Shown: positions 22,402-32,543 of the stretch, piece after piece
How the letters are laid out: each line of letters opens with the position of its first letter
How positions within the stretch are numbered: position 1 is the stretch's first letter
Assembly (NCBI GenBank): GCA_009741485.1
Contig: VKON01000207.1
Span: 365,059 to 429,058, forward strand
DNA: 64,000 bases
From: Malurus cyaneus samueli
Lineage: Eukaryota; Chordata; Aves; Passeriformes; Maluridae
Reading direction: 5' to 3'
Made by a program: the position numbers and the translations under genes
The notes under the pieces: model-generated
Seen by the model: only the letters and a program-made list of their open reading frames with translations
The model's database searches: none
Told to the model about the DNA's origin: nothing

Positions 22402-23268
22402 TGTGAGAGTCCTTATGGAAGACCCTGGACTGTCTCACGATTGACTTACTACAAGGCGGGAGAAAAGGGGGCTTTCTGCTCAAAGGAGTCTGAGCCAGGT
22501 TAAAGTAGAAAGACTGCCAGGCCTAGGCTGCTGAAGAACAATGGACGTGAGCTACGGATGATCGCCATGTATCCTGAGGAGAACGGTACAGGCTGCTGCT
22601 CGATGCTGACACTTGAACAATAGACATTCTAACCCCCCCTCCTGGCCTGCAGCCACTCGCTTTGAACTGACTATAAAAAGTCTCCTCTGAGAGAGACCAC
22701 CCTGAGAAACACTTCTCCCTACAGATGCCCTGACGCCATGCGTGGGACCTTGGAAGACCCCGTCAGGCTGGTAGTTATACCTGCTCCCTTTCTCCTCTCG
22801 TCTCTCTCTCTCATCCTCTCGCTCTCTCTCTCTCCGCCCTTCTCTAAGACCCCGTCATCCCTCGCTCTCCCTGGCCGCAGGTATAGCTACCAGCTGACGG
22901 GGTCTTCCAAGGTCCCACGATGGTCGTCAGGCATCTGGTAGGGAGAAGTGTTTCTCAGGGTGGTCTCTCTCAGAGGAGACTTTTATAGTCAGTTTCAAAG
23001 CGAGTGGCTGCAGGCCAGGAAGGGGGGGTTAGAATGTCTATTGTTCAAGTGTACAGCATGAGCAGCAGCCTGTACCGTTCTCCTCAGGAACAGTGCGATC
23101 ATCCGTAGCTCACGTCCATTGTTCTCAGCAGCCTAGGAGTTGGGAACCTGGCAGTCTTTCCACTTTAAGCTGGCTCAGACTCCTTTGAGCAGAAAGCCCC
23201 CCTTTTCTCCCGCCTTGTGGTATAGTCAATCGTGAGACAGTCCAGGGTCTTCCATAAGGACTCTCACA
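22402..23268. repeat. Tail-to-tail truncated LTRs (fold-back)
   Basis: The 3' LTR of B (22,402-22,875, plus strand) runs into its CT tract and is followed by the first part of the same LTR in inverted orientation (22,877-23,268, ending ctctcaca). The turn occurs at ctccctgg-ccgcaggtatagctacc, close to the position used by the 9,094-9,618 palindrome. The inverted LTR is followed by the right repeat arm, with the same flank (gtgtag...gtttgg) that precedes the 5' LTR of B. Confidence 0.88.
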
Positions 23269-25510
23269 AGGTGTAGACGAGTTTGGATTAAAACAATGGA
23301 TTAAGACTACAGAGATCTAAATTTTAGTACTACCTCTGGTGCAGAAATCCAGTTTTGACATATTTGAGTCTTTTCAGCTATTCATCTCAGTTACCACCTG
23401 TTTACCTTCAGAAAAATGAAGAATGTGAACATGAGCTATTATGTTACTATGGAAATGAGTGCTACAAAAGACCCTGTAATAAATACTGAAAAATTTGCAG
23501 CCATCACCTTATCATCTCCTCAATAAATCCTACCTCTCCACCCCACAGAGTTTGGTGTTAGTATGTTGAGAAAAGCTATACACACTTCAAGTGTTGAGCC
23601 ATTTATGAGGCAATCCAATAATACATAAATACTAACTAATAAAGAAAAAAATAAAGAATTTGTGCATTATATAGGATGTTGTCAACAGGCCTTACTCTCA
23701 TACAAACACAGCAATACATAAACATACTAATTATCCATATGCAACCTTTTTTTTTTTTCTTGAGGAAGACAATCCTTATTTTCAAAATCTACCTCCATTT
23801 TTGCTAACTCTTGAGTGTTCAAATGCGCTGATCAAGCTAGATAAATTCCCTATTTTTCTTAGATTGCCTCACATGGCTCTGTGCACTCATGTTTATTTGA
23901 GGGAAGAAATAATTATCCATGTGTGATTTTCAGTTTCTGTATGGTAACAGTGGTCAGTGGTTGCAGTAAATGATGTCTGAAGTCAATGTCTGAAGATGGC
24001 ATTAGCAAGCAATTATTCCTGCTGCTAACCTTGTTCAAAAGATTCACAGGTCTCTGGCCTCATATGTCAGCTTTGCAATTAGACCTTTGCAATTAGTACT
24101 TTAGAGATTATTATGAAGTAAATATTACTGTGTGTTTAAATTAAGACAGTGGCTAAGTGATATTGGTTGCTATTGCTATAAATCCATCTGCTCAGGCAGT
24201 GACAGTGAGTTAAGCTAGAGCTATCTCAAATAAATGCCAATGGACACAGTGTGTGGTCGCAGCACTGCAGCTCAGCTTTTTAAACAATACAAAACATTCA
24301 GTTGATCTTGAGATTGTAGTGTTAAAGGTATATCTTAATGTCAGAGCAATACTAATTGGATCTAGTTGAATTCCATAATTATTTAAAGACCTTTCTGTGT
24401 TTCCTGTGGTATGTAACTAAATATGCATTTATATAACCATAAGATAGGAGAGTAATTGATCAATAAAAACTTGGAGAATGTACTCATTATTTCAAAGTAC
24501 AGTGCTTACCAAAATAATACCAACTATATGAAAAAAGTGAATAATACTCTGTTTCCCTCTAGGTCCTGTAGTCTTAATAAATGAGTATTAAAAAAATAAG
24601 GCTTGTTTTGTTTTTTTTTAATATTAGAATTTTCTCCATAAGGTGTTCTACTATGTCCAGAACTGGTAGAAAGCTGGAGAAAAATTAATGTGCATCTACT
24701 ATGTCTCTGGGGATAGTTCTGTGCTTATCATCTGGAGACTGCAGTCTTTTAATGATTTTGTACAATAAATGTGAAATATTATAGATCACTAGTAAAAGTA
24801 TTTTCTATTTCATAATGAAAACAAGGACGAAGTATTTTTGGCTCTGAATTCACACATGAGGAGGGAAAACAATCAAACCTTTCTTCTGAAACAAGAATCT
24901 CTGAAAATCTAAACATCAAATCTTCAGATTAGAGAGCAATTTATTCAGTGAAATCTGAATTATCTGTGTCAGATCAGAATGTCTTAAGGAGAGCCTCCTA
25001 ATTCACAATCTCCAGCAACGATGAAGGTGAGTGTTCCCGCCCTGCAAGAGGCCTCCTAAACTCCTGCACTGTTCATGCAGGGTCTTGATAACTGTCCATG
25101 GATTCTCCTGGTACTGGGTGGTGCATTGCAGCATGCATCAGCTCCAAGTGCCTGTCAAAGAGCCATTGCCTCTGTTTCTCATCAATGTTTTCTTCTGATT
25201 CAGGTAGCCAGGTACCATGGAATGCTTGTAACAGAACAAGCGAACTGTGCAAGGAAATGCCTCCTTGGGGATGGCCTTGGGATGAGTTTGAGGTTTGGGG
25301 AACCAGCAGGGTGTCATTATTGAGGGTCTGGACGCTTCTTGCATTTTTTCCATCCCCAGGACAGACAGTGACCATGAGAAAGACCATGGCCCTTCTGCAA
25401 TGTGTGACACCAGCAAGGTGTAGCAGCCTTTTATCTTCTGCTCTCTCCAATCTGCCACAGCATACAAGACATGGAAGGAGTGCCATAATGCTCCAGATGT
25501 AGAAAAGCTT
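22877..25510 (-). repeat. Right arm of 2.6-kb inverted repeat
   Basis: Reverse complement of 14,944-17,570, including the first about 390 bp of the family 1 LTR. Unlike the left arm, it continues past the homology end into DNA that resembles the flanks of the RING gene (25,510-25,660), so it may represent the uninterrupted state of the locus before ERV copy C abutted the left arm. The AT-rich interior contains no recognisable gene. Confidence 0.85.
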
Positions 25511-25696
25511 CTGAGAAAACACTGGAGTGATGCTTGTAGAGGAGTCATGAGCAGCAGAGAACACCATCCAGGTCAGTATTGTTGGGGAGCCTGACTTTGG
25601 AGGGTCACAGTCTGCCATGCTGTGATGCCATCCTCCACAGCTCAGTGATGCACAAGGGATGTCTGTCCCAGTATTCCATCGCACCTCTGCACACAT
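25073..25696 (-). other. Unrecognised 207-residue open frame in repeat arm
   Basis: An uninterrupted minus-strand frame whose C-terminal part (TWLPESEENIDEKQRQWLFD, HLELMHAAMHHPVPGES) looks protein-like, hydrophilic and Glu/Gln-rich, while its N-terminal part does not. The matching stretch in the left arm (about 14,990-15,460) has frame breaks. I do not recognise the family. It could be a decayed exon of a multicopy gene related to the neighbouring RING locus, or chance. Confidence 0.25.
25510..25660 (+). repeat. Upstream flanking repeat of the RING gene
   Basis: Two blocks recur downstream of the gene. 'tgagaaaacactggagtgat' and the bases after it (25,512-25,556) resemble 27,723-27,770. 'agcagagaacaccatccagg' through 'cagtgatgcacaag' (25,553-25,653) resembles 28,367-28,462. 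The identity is clearly imperfect, so this is an old direct repeat. In the upstream copy the blocks are adjacent; downstream they are about 600 bp apart. Confidence 0.65.
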
Positions 25697-26433
25697 CTGG
25701 GGCTACTACCACTTTCTACTTCTTTTCTTCTCACTGATGTCTTCTGCTCACCATAGGTATTTCATGCCAGTCACCAAAGGCTCTGTCTTTTCTTCCCCTC
25801 TCCAGATGCCCTTGCGCTTTACTTTCTCCAGTGGTGCCTCCACCAACATAAACAACTCCACCCCAATGACCCTTTTCCCCATTGCTTTGAACATGGAATG
25901 ATCTGGTCCTAGTTTTGGGACAGGATTATTTAGGCTATGTCAAATTTAAATGATGTTGCATATACAGCTACACTGATGCTCTTCTCTTGCAAGGCTTATC
26001 TTCCCATTACGTCTCCAGTGCTCCCCTCCAGATTATCTCATCATTTTGGTCATGTCGCAGGAAACACTCCTTCATGGATTGTGAAACCTAGCCATTCCTT
26101 ACAGTGCCATCTGAAACTTTTCTTGGCTTTCTGGACCCTGCTATGCTGAATTTCTGAAGTTCAGTGAGGGATCAAATTTTAACCTTGCTGTTTTTTCACA
26201 GCCATGGATCTATTAACTCAGATCTCATGGTTTGGTGATTCCCTCCTCTCTGGGGTGCATTAGGGACTCCTGCCCAGGCCAGCGTCTAACTTGCTGTGTA
26301 TTTCTTAGAGCTGTAGGGGTGAACATCATGCAGTATTACTGGGTGGTGGAGATGATAGTAATCCTAATAATAATCCTAGGAATAATCATAATCCTGATGG
26401 TGTATTATGACTGTGACCTCACAACTGTTGCTC

Positions 26434-26439
26434 TATAAA
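26434..26439 (+). promoter_or_regulatory. Possible TATA box of the RING gene
   Basis: tataaa (within gctctataaattc) lies 45 bp upstream of the start codon at 26,484. That would place transcription start near 26,465 and leave a very short leader. It could equally be chance in an AT-rich stretch. Confidence 0.35.
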
Positions 26440-26483
26440 TTCAGGCTCTCAGAGCCTGGGCCAGCCTGTGGGAGCAAGCACAC

Positions 26484-27515
26484 ATGGCCACAGGGAAGGA
26501 GTGGAGCTGCCCCATCTGCTGCGATGCACCAGATGATGTCACTTATGTGATGCCCTGTGGCCACCGATTCTGTCTCGGGTGCATCCTGCGTTGGGCAGAA
26601 AGAAATCCTGCCTGTCCACTCTGCAGAAGATCCATCTTGACAGTCAAGTTTTCTGACCATGGTGGAGATGACTACCTACACTGTGTCATCACACCTCCCA
26701 GAGAGTTGCCAGAGACCAGCAGCCAGGCAGCAGAAGCTCCTGGAGGCCTGGTTCAAAACAGCCCCCATGGCCCTGCAGAGTCTTCTGCCTCTTCTCCACA
26801 AGGAATAACAGCCCCTGTTGAGCAGGAGGCTGCAGGACCAGAGGCCGTGGGTGGCATCCTGCCTGAACTTTGGGCAGAACTTTTCCGAAGACGACGGAAC
26901 CTCCTGGACCCTGTGCGGCCCTGGCTGCGCCAGGGGCTGGAGTTGATATATGGGGGCGAATGGTATCAAGTGAAGAGTGCGGAGAGTGGCATCATGCTTG
27001 CCCTTTGTGTTTATGGTCCAGACAGGGAAGTCTTGGTCCAGAGATTGCAGCCCCGTCTCCAACAATACACTGCGTCATTGATCCATGGCATTCTCAACAT
27101 CATTGAGACCCAGTGCAGTGAGGAGGTTCAGAGGCTGCGCCACTCCCACATTGTCAGGGAGGAGGGTGAGATCCCTGCTGCCAGCTCTGACCCTGTTGCC
27201 TCCCAGAAGGGTGCTTCTATCCTCAACCTGGGCCCGTCTACTGGCATCACAAATTTCAACACAGAGGAGGAAGCCAGCACGTTGGAGACCATCCTCCATG
27301 GACATCCCAGCCACTACCCATCTGTGTCTATCCCTGCAGAGCAGGAGCAGCCCCAGGAGGAGCTGGGGGAGACAACAGTGGTTGCAGGTTCCTCTGCCCC
27401 TGGCCAGGGCAATGACCACTCATCTGTGACATCCCAGTGCCGCCGAAAGAGGAGGACCCCTGGGCCCCAAGATTCCTCCCATTCCAGCAAGAGACCACAC
27501 CATGATCAGCTCTAG
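26484..27515 (+). CDS. C3HC4 RING-finger protein, Topors-like E3 ubiquitin ligase
   Basis: An intact single-exon frame of 343 residues. The N-terminus is a complete C3HC4 RING: C9-x2-C12-x12-C25-x-H27-x2-C30-x2-C33-x10-C44-x2-C47, with the hydrophobic/Trp residues typical of E2-binding RINGs (I11, W37, P45). Residues about 50-120 are Ser/Pro/Glu-rich linker. Residues about 122-222 (ILPELWAELF, LLDPVRPWLRQGLELIYGGE, LIHGILNIIETQCSEEVQRL) form a helical domain that I associate with the avian 'Topors-like' proteins. The tail is Glu/Ser-rich and ends in basic clusters (RRKRRTP, SKRPHHDQL) that could act as a nuclear signal. The role as a nuclear ubiquitin (or SUMO) ligase is inferred from the RING. 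The family is multicopy in songbirds to my knowledge. A polyadenylation signal follows at 27,551. It is free of the indels seen in neighbouring repeats. Confidence 0.85.
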   Translation: MATGKEWSCPICCDAPDDVTYVMPCGHRFCLGCILRWAERNPACPLCRRSILTVKFSDHGGDDYLHCVITPPRELPETSSQAAEAPGGLVQNSPHGPAESSASSPQGITAPVEQEAAGPEAVGGILPELWAELFRRRRNLLDPVRPWLRQGLELIYGGEWYQVKSAESGIMLALCVYGPDREVLVQRLQPRLQQYTASLIHGILNIIETQCSEEVQRLRHSHIVREEGEIPAASSDPVASQKGASILNLGPSTGITNFNTEEEASTLETILHGHPSHYPSVSIPAEQEQPQEELGETTVVAGSSAPGQGNDHSSVTSQCRRKRRTPGPQDSSHSSKRPHHDQL

Positions 27516-27550
27516 AAAGGCCACAGCAAGTCTTTACTCAAGGAAAAGAA

Positions 27551-27556
27551 AATAAA
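27551..27556 (+). terminator. Polyadenylation signal of the RING gene
   Basis: aataaa lies 36 bp after the stop codon (27,513-27,515), the right distance for a short 3' UTR. Confidence 0.6.
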
Positions 27557-27722
27557 TGGCTATTTCCTTAAGGAAGTATCAGGTTGCTTCTTCCTTCCTC
27601 TTCTGCTGGAGCATTTTTCTTTTATCCTTACACCTAAGTGTTGGCCAAAGGCGCCTGGAGCCCTAGTGCCATGTTGTATTTCCCAAGGAAATACTGCTGC
27701 AGCCACAATGATGGAAGAGTTT

Positions 27723-28470
27723 GTGAGAAAATAGTGGGGTGGATGCTTAGAGAGGAGTCGCGAGTGAAAGACTGGCCCTCAAACAAGAAATGGAAAGCTG
27801 TGGGAATGCCTTGCCCCATTTCTGCCAAGTGCTTTAGGGAAAAATATACAATTTGCTAAGGTAGCTGGGGAGAATCACATTGCTTGTCCTGCCGAGCATT
27901 TAATACAGCCAGAGTACACAAAGGCTGCATGAGATTCAGAGGCAGGAGAATAATTTGCATTCTCAGTTTTGCAGCTCTGTGGCTTGTCTGTGGTGAATGA
28001 GACTTCTTTTGTATGTATATGTTGATATATATATATGTTTTTTGTATGATCCCTGTTAATCTCAGGGTGGGGGGGTTGTGTGTGGGGGGGAGTCCAATAC
28101 ATAGGATGCTGTGTGGTGCTTTTTTATCCAAAAAATGATAAAGATTATAAAACTCAGTGACATATTTTCAAAACAACTTTTTTACAAAGTAATAGGAGGG
28201 ATTTTTTATGTGTTATTTGGTCTGGCCCTTTTGAGAAGCTCCTATTCTCTTGGAGCTGAGAAGTTGAGGAATGAGAAGTTCATAGAATTCTTATCTGTGC
28301 TGGAGGCTGGGCTGAGCACAGGAAGCTTTGCCCTCACAGACATTGTTTCTGAGGAAGACCAGCAGCAGAGAACACCAGGAAGGTCAGTATTGTTGGAGAG
28401 CCAGGCTTTGGAGTGTCACAATCTACCCCTTTGTGACACACCCTCCACTGCCCAGTGATGCACAAGCTAT
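27723..28470 (+). repeat. Downstream flanking repeat of the RING gene
   Basis: Contains the two blocks that match 25,510-25,660 (27,723-27,770 and 28,367-28,462), in the same orientation. Between them is a low-complexity part with an (AT)n run near 28,024 and G-runs at 28,068-28,091. No coding frame is convincing. Confidence 0.55.
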
Positions 28471-30817
28471 ATCATGTAGCAAAACCTAATGATTTTTTTT
28501 TTCTTTTCCTATTGGAAGATATCTGTCATCTGGGATACAGGTTATTAAGATACAAGTTTGTCCGTCATTTCATAAATTTTGCAGTCTGTCTATTGTTTTA
28601 GAAAATCTGATTTTACAGCCTAAATGTGGCTCTATGGCTGGATGAATGTATTGCCTTTGGAGAATTTTATCTTCTGCTTTTGCTGCCAAGCTTTTAGTGA
28701 GTTCACAGAACAGTGAAGTAAGATTTTTTCAAAGAGGGAATTGACTTTCCAAAATGGTCTTGCTGCAGACATCTGAGCTGTTAGAGACCTGAGGAGATAT
28801 CACCTGTCATGTGTTATTGAAAATCAGAAGAAAAAGGTTAAGGGACAATTATATTAGCACATGTATTGTAGCCTATTCACAGATACTCAGAAAATTTCTC
28901 TCACTTTCTCAATGTATTAAAATTCTAACCTTTTCCACACTTACTATGTTTTCAAAAGAAAAAAAGTGAACTATCTAATCAGTGTCTTGCCTCTAGCTGT
29001 CTATCACATGAAGGACTAAAAAAAACTGCTGTGTTTTGCAATGGTATTATTATGGAATTTATGTTTACTGATACTGTGAATAAAGCACAATTTAATGGAA
29101 TTTAAGTTCTGTATAACAAAACTACAGGCCTGATACAAACCTAATTCAATAAAAAGAGGTGTGATTTCTGCTGTCATGCAATGAATCTGTGTTTTTAATA
29201 ACTGCTGATATAGGTGTTCTGGTGATACATACACTTTCTTTAGATACAATGAGCTCAGTTTAGCTGAGACATTTTCCATTAGCCTGAGACATTTTCCAGG
29301 AGCATTTCCAAGGCATCATGGACCGCAGTAATTATTCCCAGACTCCCCAAACTACACAGATTTCCTTACAGATTTGCTCTACGTCACCAGATTTTATCCC
29401 TGCCCCTCTTTAAGAGATCTCAGAAGCATTGTTGTCCCATCCAGAGACAAGGAGAATGAAACAGGCTTCCCTAGCATCTGCCACCAATTTCCGCATGCTA
29501 GGTCAGGATAACCTGCAGCATCTGAAATGGCACTGGACACCAAAACATAGCAGATTTCAACCAAATTACCTCTTCCACAGAAAATTTGGGGTTTTGTTTG
29601 TGGATTTGTTTTTGGTTTTGTTGTTTACTTTTGGTTTTGTTTCAAAATTTAACTTTCACTGTCCATCTTTCACCCTCACCACTCTAGGCAGGTGCTGTCA
29701 TTTGGAGTGGTTGGAGTCAGGAGTATTGATCAGTGTCAGGAGTATTGATCAGTGTCACATTTCTATTATGGTGTTGCTTGAACACAAATGAAAAAAGCAC
29801 CCTTCAAAATCTGTAAAATAAGAAAAGGGAAGAAATTATTTACTTTTCACTAGTAAGACTGTCTTATGTATTGTATTGGTATTTATGGTGACAGAGGTTG
29901 CTTTTATTGAACCTTCTGTTCTTTATCCCCAAATTAAAACAGGTTTATATGAAGTGAAAACACTGGCTTTCTTCTTGTATGTTAAAAGACAGGGCAGAAG
30001 TGTTACTAGTCATCCTTCCTCTGTGCAGTTACGTGCATGTTAAAAAGTTAGTAAAATTCAGGAGACAATATAAGTAATAACATCCTTTAATACAGAGCTG
30101 TGGTACATGCCATCTCTGTTATAAGATATAACCCGGAAACGTGGAATTGTGTAGACTTGTCAAAGCAGGCAGTATTACACATGATCCAGGAGGAATAAAT
30201 TTTAGTCTTCAAAATTCTTCTGACTTTATTCTTGAGGAAGAAAACATGTCCTTAATGTGCTTTTGGGATCCTATGGCTAACAATGACTGTATTCCCTAAG
30301 TTTTGAGAGGTTCCTACCTTACACCATTGCCGAAACATGAGCTCTTTCATCATCAGTAGCAATGGTGGTGGTAATGTGAGGGGCATAGTTAAGCTTCCCA
30401 TGTTGTTTTTTTTCCTTTCCAAAGGACCACAAGCACTCTTCTTGCTCCATTCCTGCTGCTTTTGTGCCTGTTTATACATCATGAGACAGTGACTATTTAG
30501 CAGCTGGGACACCTGGATCATTTACTTTGGATATTTAGAAAGATTTAACACTGGCAAAATCTAGAAGTAACTTCTAAACTTACTTTGTATTCAGTTATCC
30601 CTCTTTGATTACTGCTAGAAGTAGAATTAGTGATATCTGTAGTCTCAGTAATTTAGGCCATTACCAATACTTGTTTGCTATCAATTATAAACCAACGAAT
30701 ATCATCCAGTATCCGGTACCAAATAACACGTTGCATCTCAGATTCCTCTGTCCATGAAATCCAGGATCATGGTCCCTTTTAGTCTGTTTCGTTTACCTCC
30801 GTGGAAACACTTTGTTG
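28471..30817. other. Intergenic, no gene seen
   Basis: About 2.3 kb of AT-rich DNA. It includes a T/G-rich tract (29,590-29,645) and a perfect two-copy tandem repeat of 19 bp (gtcaggagtattgatcagt at 29,716-29,734 and 29,735-29,753). No gene or transposon is recognised. Confidence 0.6.
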
Positions 30818-30903
30818 TTCTGAGCAACCTGGCCTAGTGCAAGGGGGTTTGGAAAGAGTTTATCATTAAGGTCTTTTCCAACCCAAGCCATGCTACGATT
30901 TTT
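30818..30903 (+). repeat. CR1 LINE 3' tail
   Basis: 'gagcaacctggcctagtgca', 'gggggtttggaa' and 'aaggtcttttccaacccaag' followed by 'catgctacgat' match the 3' end of an avian CR1 element. It is short and 5'-truncated. Confidence 0.75.
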
Positions 30904-31586
30904 TAAAATTAACTTAGAAATCATACAGTAATTTATGTACCTACTATTTATTTTGGTATTTTAAGAGGTAAATTTTATGTGTTTTTATTCTTAACATGGC
31001 ATCAATGTTATAGCATTCAAGGATACTTTTCTAAAGCATAATTTGGAATAGCCACTGTTTTGTATAAAAATACCAGCATGTTTCAAACATTTCTGTACAA
31101 AATCTTGTAATTTAATCACAATGTTCCAGTGCAGAATGAGGCTGTTTTTATGGCAATGCTGTTTACATAACAGTATAAGATGATGTACATATTGTTTGCT
31201 TAGAGTATCCAGTCCCTGAAGATTTTTATCCTTTCACTGCACAATTTCTTATTCCACAAAATCTGGACAGTCTAATTGAAAATATATACATCTTCCATGA
31301 TAAACCAAAAAGCATGCTACTTTAGTTTGAGAAATTATTGTCTTGCTCTCTTGACCTTCCCAGTTTAAATCCCATTGAAAAGAAAACCAAGTGTTTTCAG
31401 TTTTACAGTGAACAGTTGTAACAGTTACAATGCTGCTTTTGCTCTGTAAGTGGCAGCATTTATTTTTTGGTTCCAGTAGAATTTGTAGCAGGATTGTTTC
31501 TGAAGTGTGTCACATTGCTTCATTTCCAACTATATTGTATATAAATAGCTGCACCATGGTGCCAGCAGAAGCACAATTTACGTGGT

Positions 31587-32543
31587 TGTTGTGGTTTGAC
31601 CTGGCCAGATGCCAGACACCTGCAACAGCTACCCATTTGCTCTCCCTTGCCACAGCTGGGCAGAGGAGAGGAACAAGATATTGACAAAGGGTAAATGAGT
31701 TGAGATAAGGAACCATGAGAAAAAACTCCAACACAAAACAGGCTCAACTTCAAGTTGCAAAGTGAATTTATTATTAACGGAGACAGAGGAAGATAATGAG
31801 AAGTAAAAACAAGCCCTTAAAGATGCCATTCTTCCCCCAAACCCCTCTCTCCTCCCACTGACAGTGCAGGGAGCAGGGCAGAGGGGTTTCTGGTCAGCTC
31901 ATTGAGGGATCTTCTTCTGCTGCTCAGGGAGAGGAGTCAACTCTTCCCCTGCTGTACTGTGGGGTCCCATTGGAGACAGTTCTCCATGAACTCCTCCAGC
32001 GTGGGCCCATCTCATGAGAAACAGTCCTCTCAGAACTGCTGTGGCATGGGTTACTTGTCCATGGAGTGCAGTCCTCCAAGGACAGGACCCTCTCTTTCCA
32101 CTGGGTCTTCCATTGGACCACAGACTCCTCCAGGCATCCACCCACTCCAGCATAGGCCCCTCCCCCATGGGAGGCAGGTGGATCTCTGCATCCCCTGTGG
32201 ACCCCATGGGGTGCAGGGACACAGCTGCTCCACCATGGTAATCATCACAGCCTGTAGAGGAATCTTGGCTCCAGTGCCTGGAATGCCTCTTCCCCCTCCT
32301 TCTCCACAGAACTTGCTGCCTTCATGTTGTTCCTCACATATTCTCACCTCCTCCTCCTTCTCTGGCTAAAGAAAAGTTCCTATCCCTTTGTTTGGACTTT
32401 TGTCTTAAATATAGCATCACAGAGGTGTAACCAGCCTCTCTAATTGGCCCAGCCTTGGCCAGCAGCATGTCCATCAGCTTCTCACAGGAGCCATCTTTGT
32501 GGCCCCTCTGCAATCAAAAACAAAGCCAAGGAAAACCAACACA
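31587..32543 (+). mobile_element. Solo LTR, TGTTGTGGTTTGACC type
   Basis: About 957 bp with inverted termini (TGTTGTGGTTTGACCTGGCC at the start, AAAACCAACACA at the end). The interior is C/T-rich, with several 'ctcctccagg'-like stretches that create spurious long frames on both strands. No target duplication was found, so the ends are approximate. No internal retroviral genes flank it. Confidence 0.65.

Larger units (their letters stand above)
17191..22875 (+). mobile_element. ERV provirus B (family 1), best preserved copy
   Basis: A 5' LTR (17,191-17,861), primer region, repeat-rich leader, Gag-like remnant (18,735-19,560), RNase H remnant (19,559-20,350), Env-like region (about 20,540-22,085) and a 3' LTR starting TGTGAGAGTCC at 22,402 after a purine-rich gggcggtgg tract. 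The 3' LTR is cut off within its CT tract, where the sequence folds back. No protease, RT palm or integrase reading frame is visible between Gag and RNase H, so the element looks non-autonomous. The RNase H and Env style suggests a spuma-like or class III element (inference). Confidence 0.88.

Noticed and set aside
26433..27429. Frames antisense to or shifted within the RING gene
   Set aside because: Shadows of a single strongly supported frame (26,484-27,515) that has all RING ligands.
29716..29753. Possible CRISPR-like or regulatory repeat
   Set aside because: Only two adjacent 19-bp copies with no spacer; an ordinary small tandem duplication in an animal genome.
31902..32369. 155-residue plus-strand frame and overlapping frames on the other strand
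   Set aside because: They lie wholly inside the solo LTR 31,587-32,543. Frames are open on several strands at once because the DNA is C/T-rich, with no protein motif.
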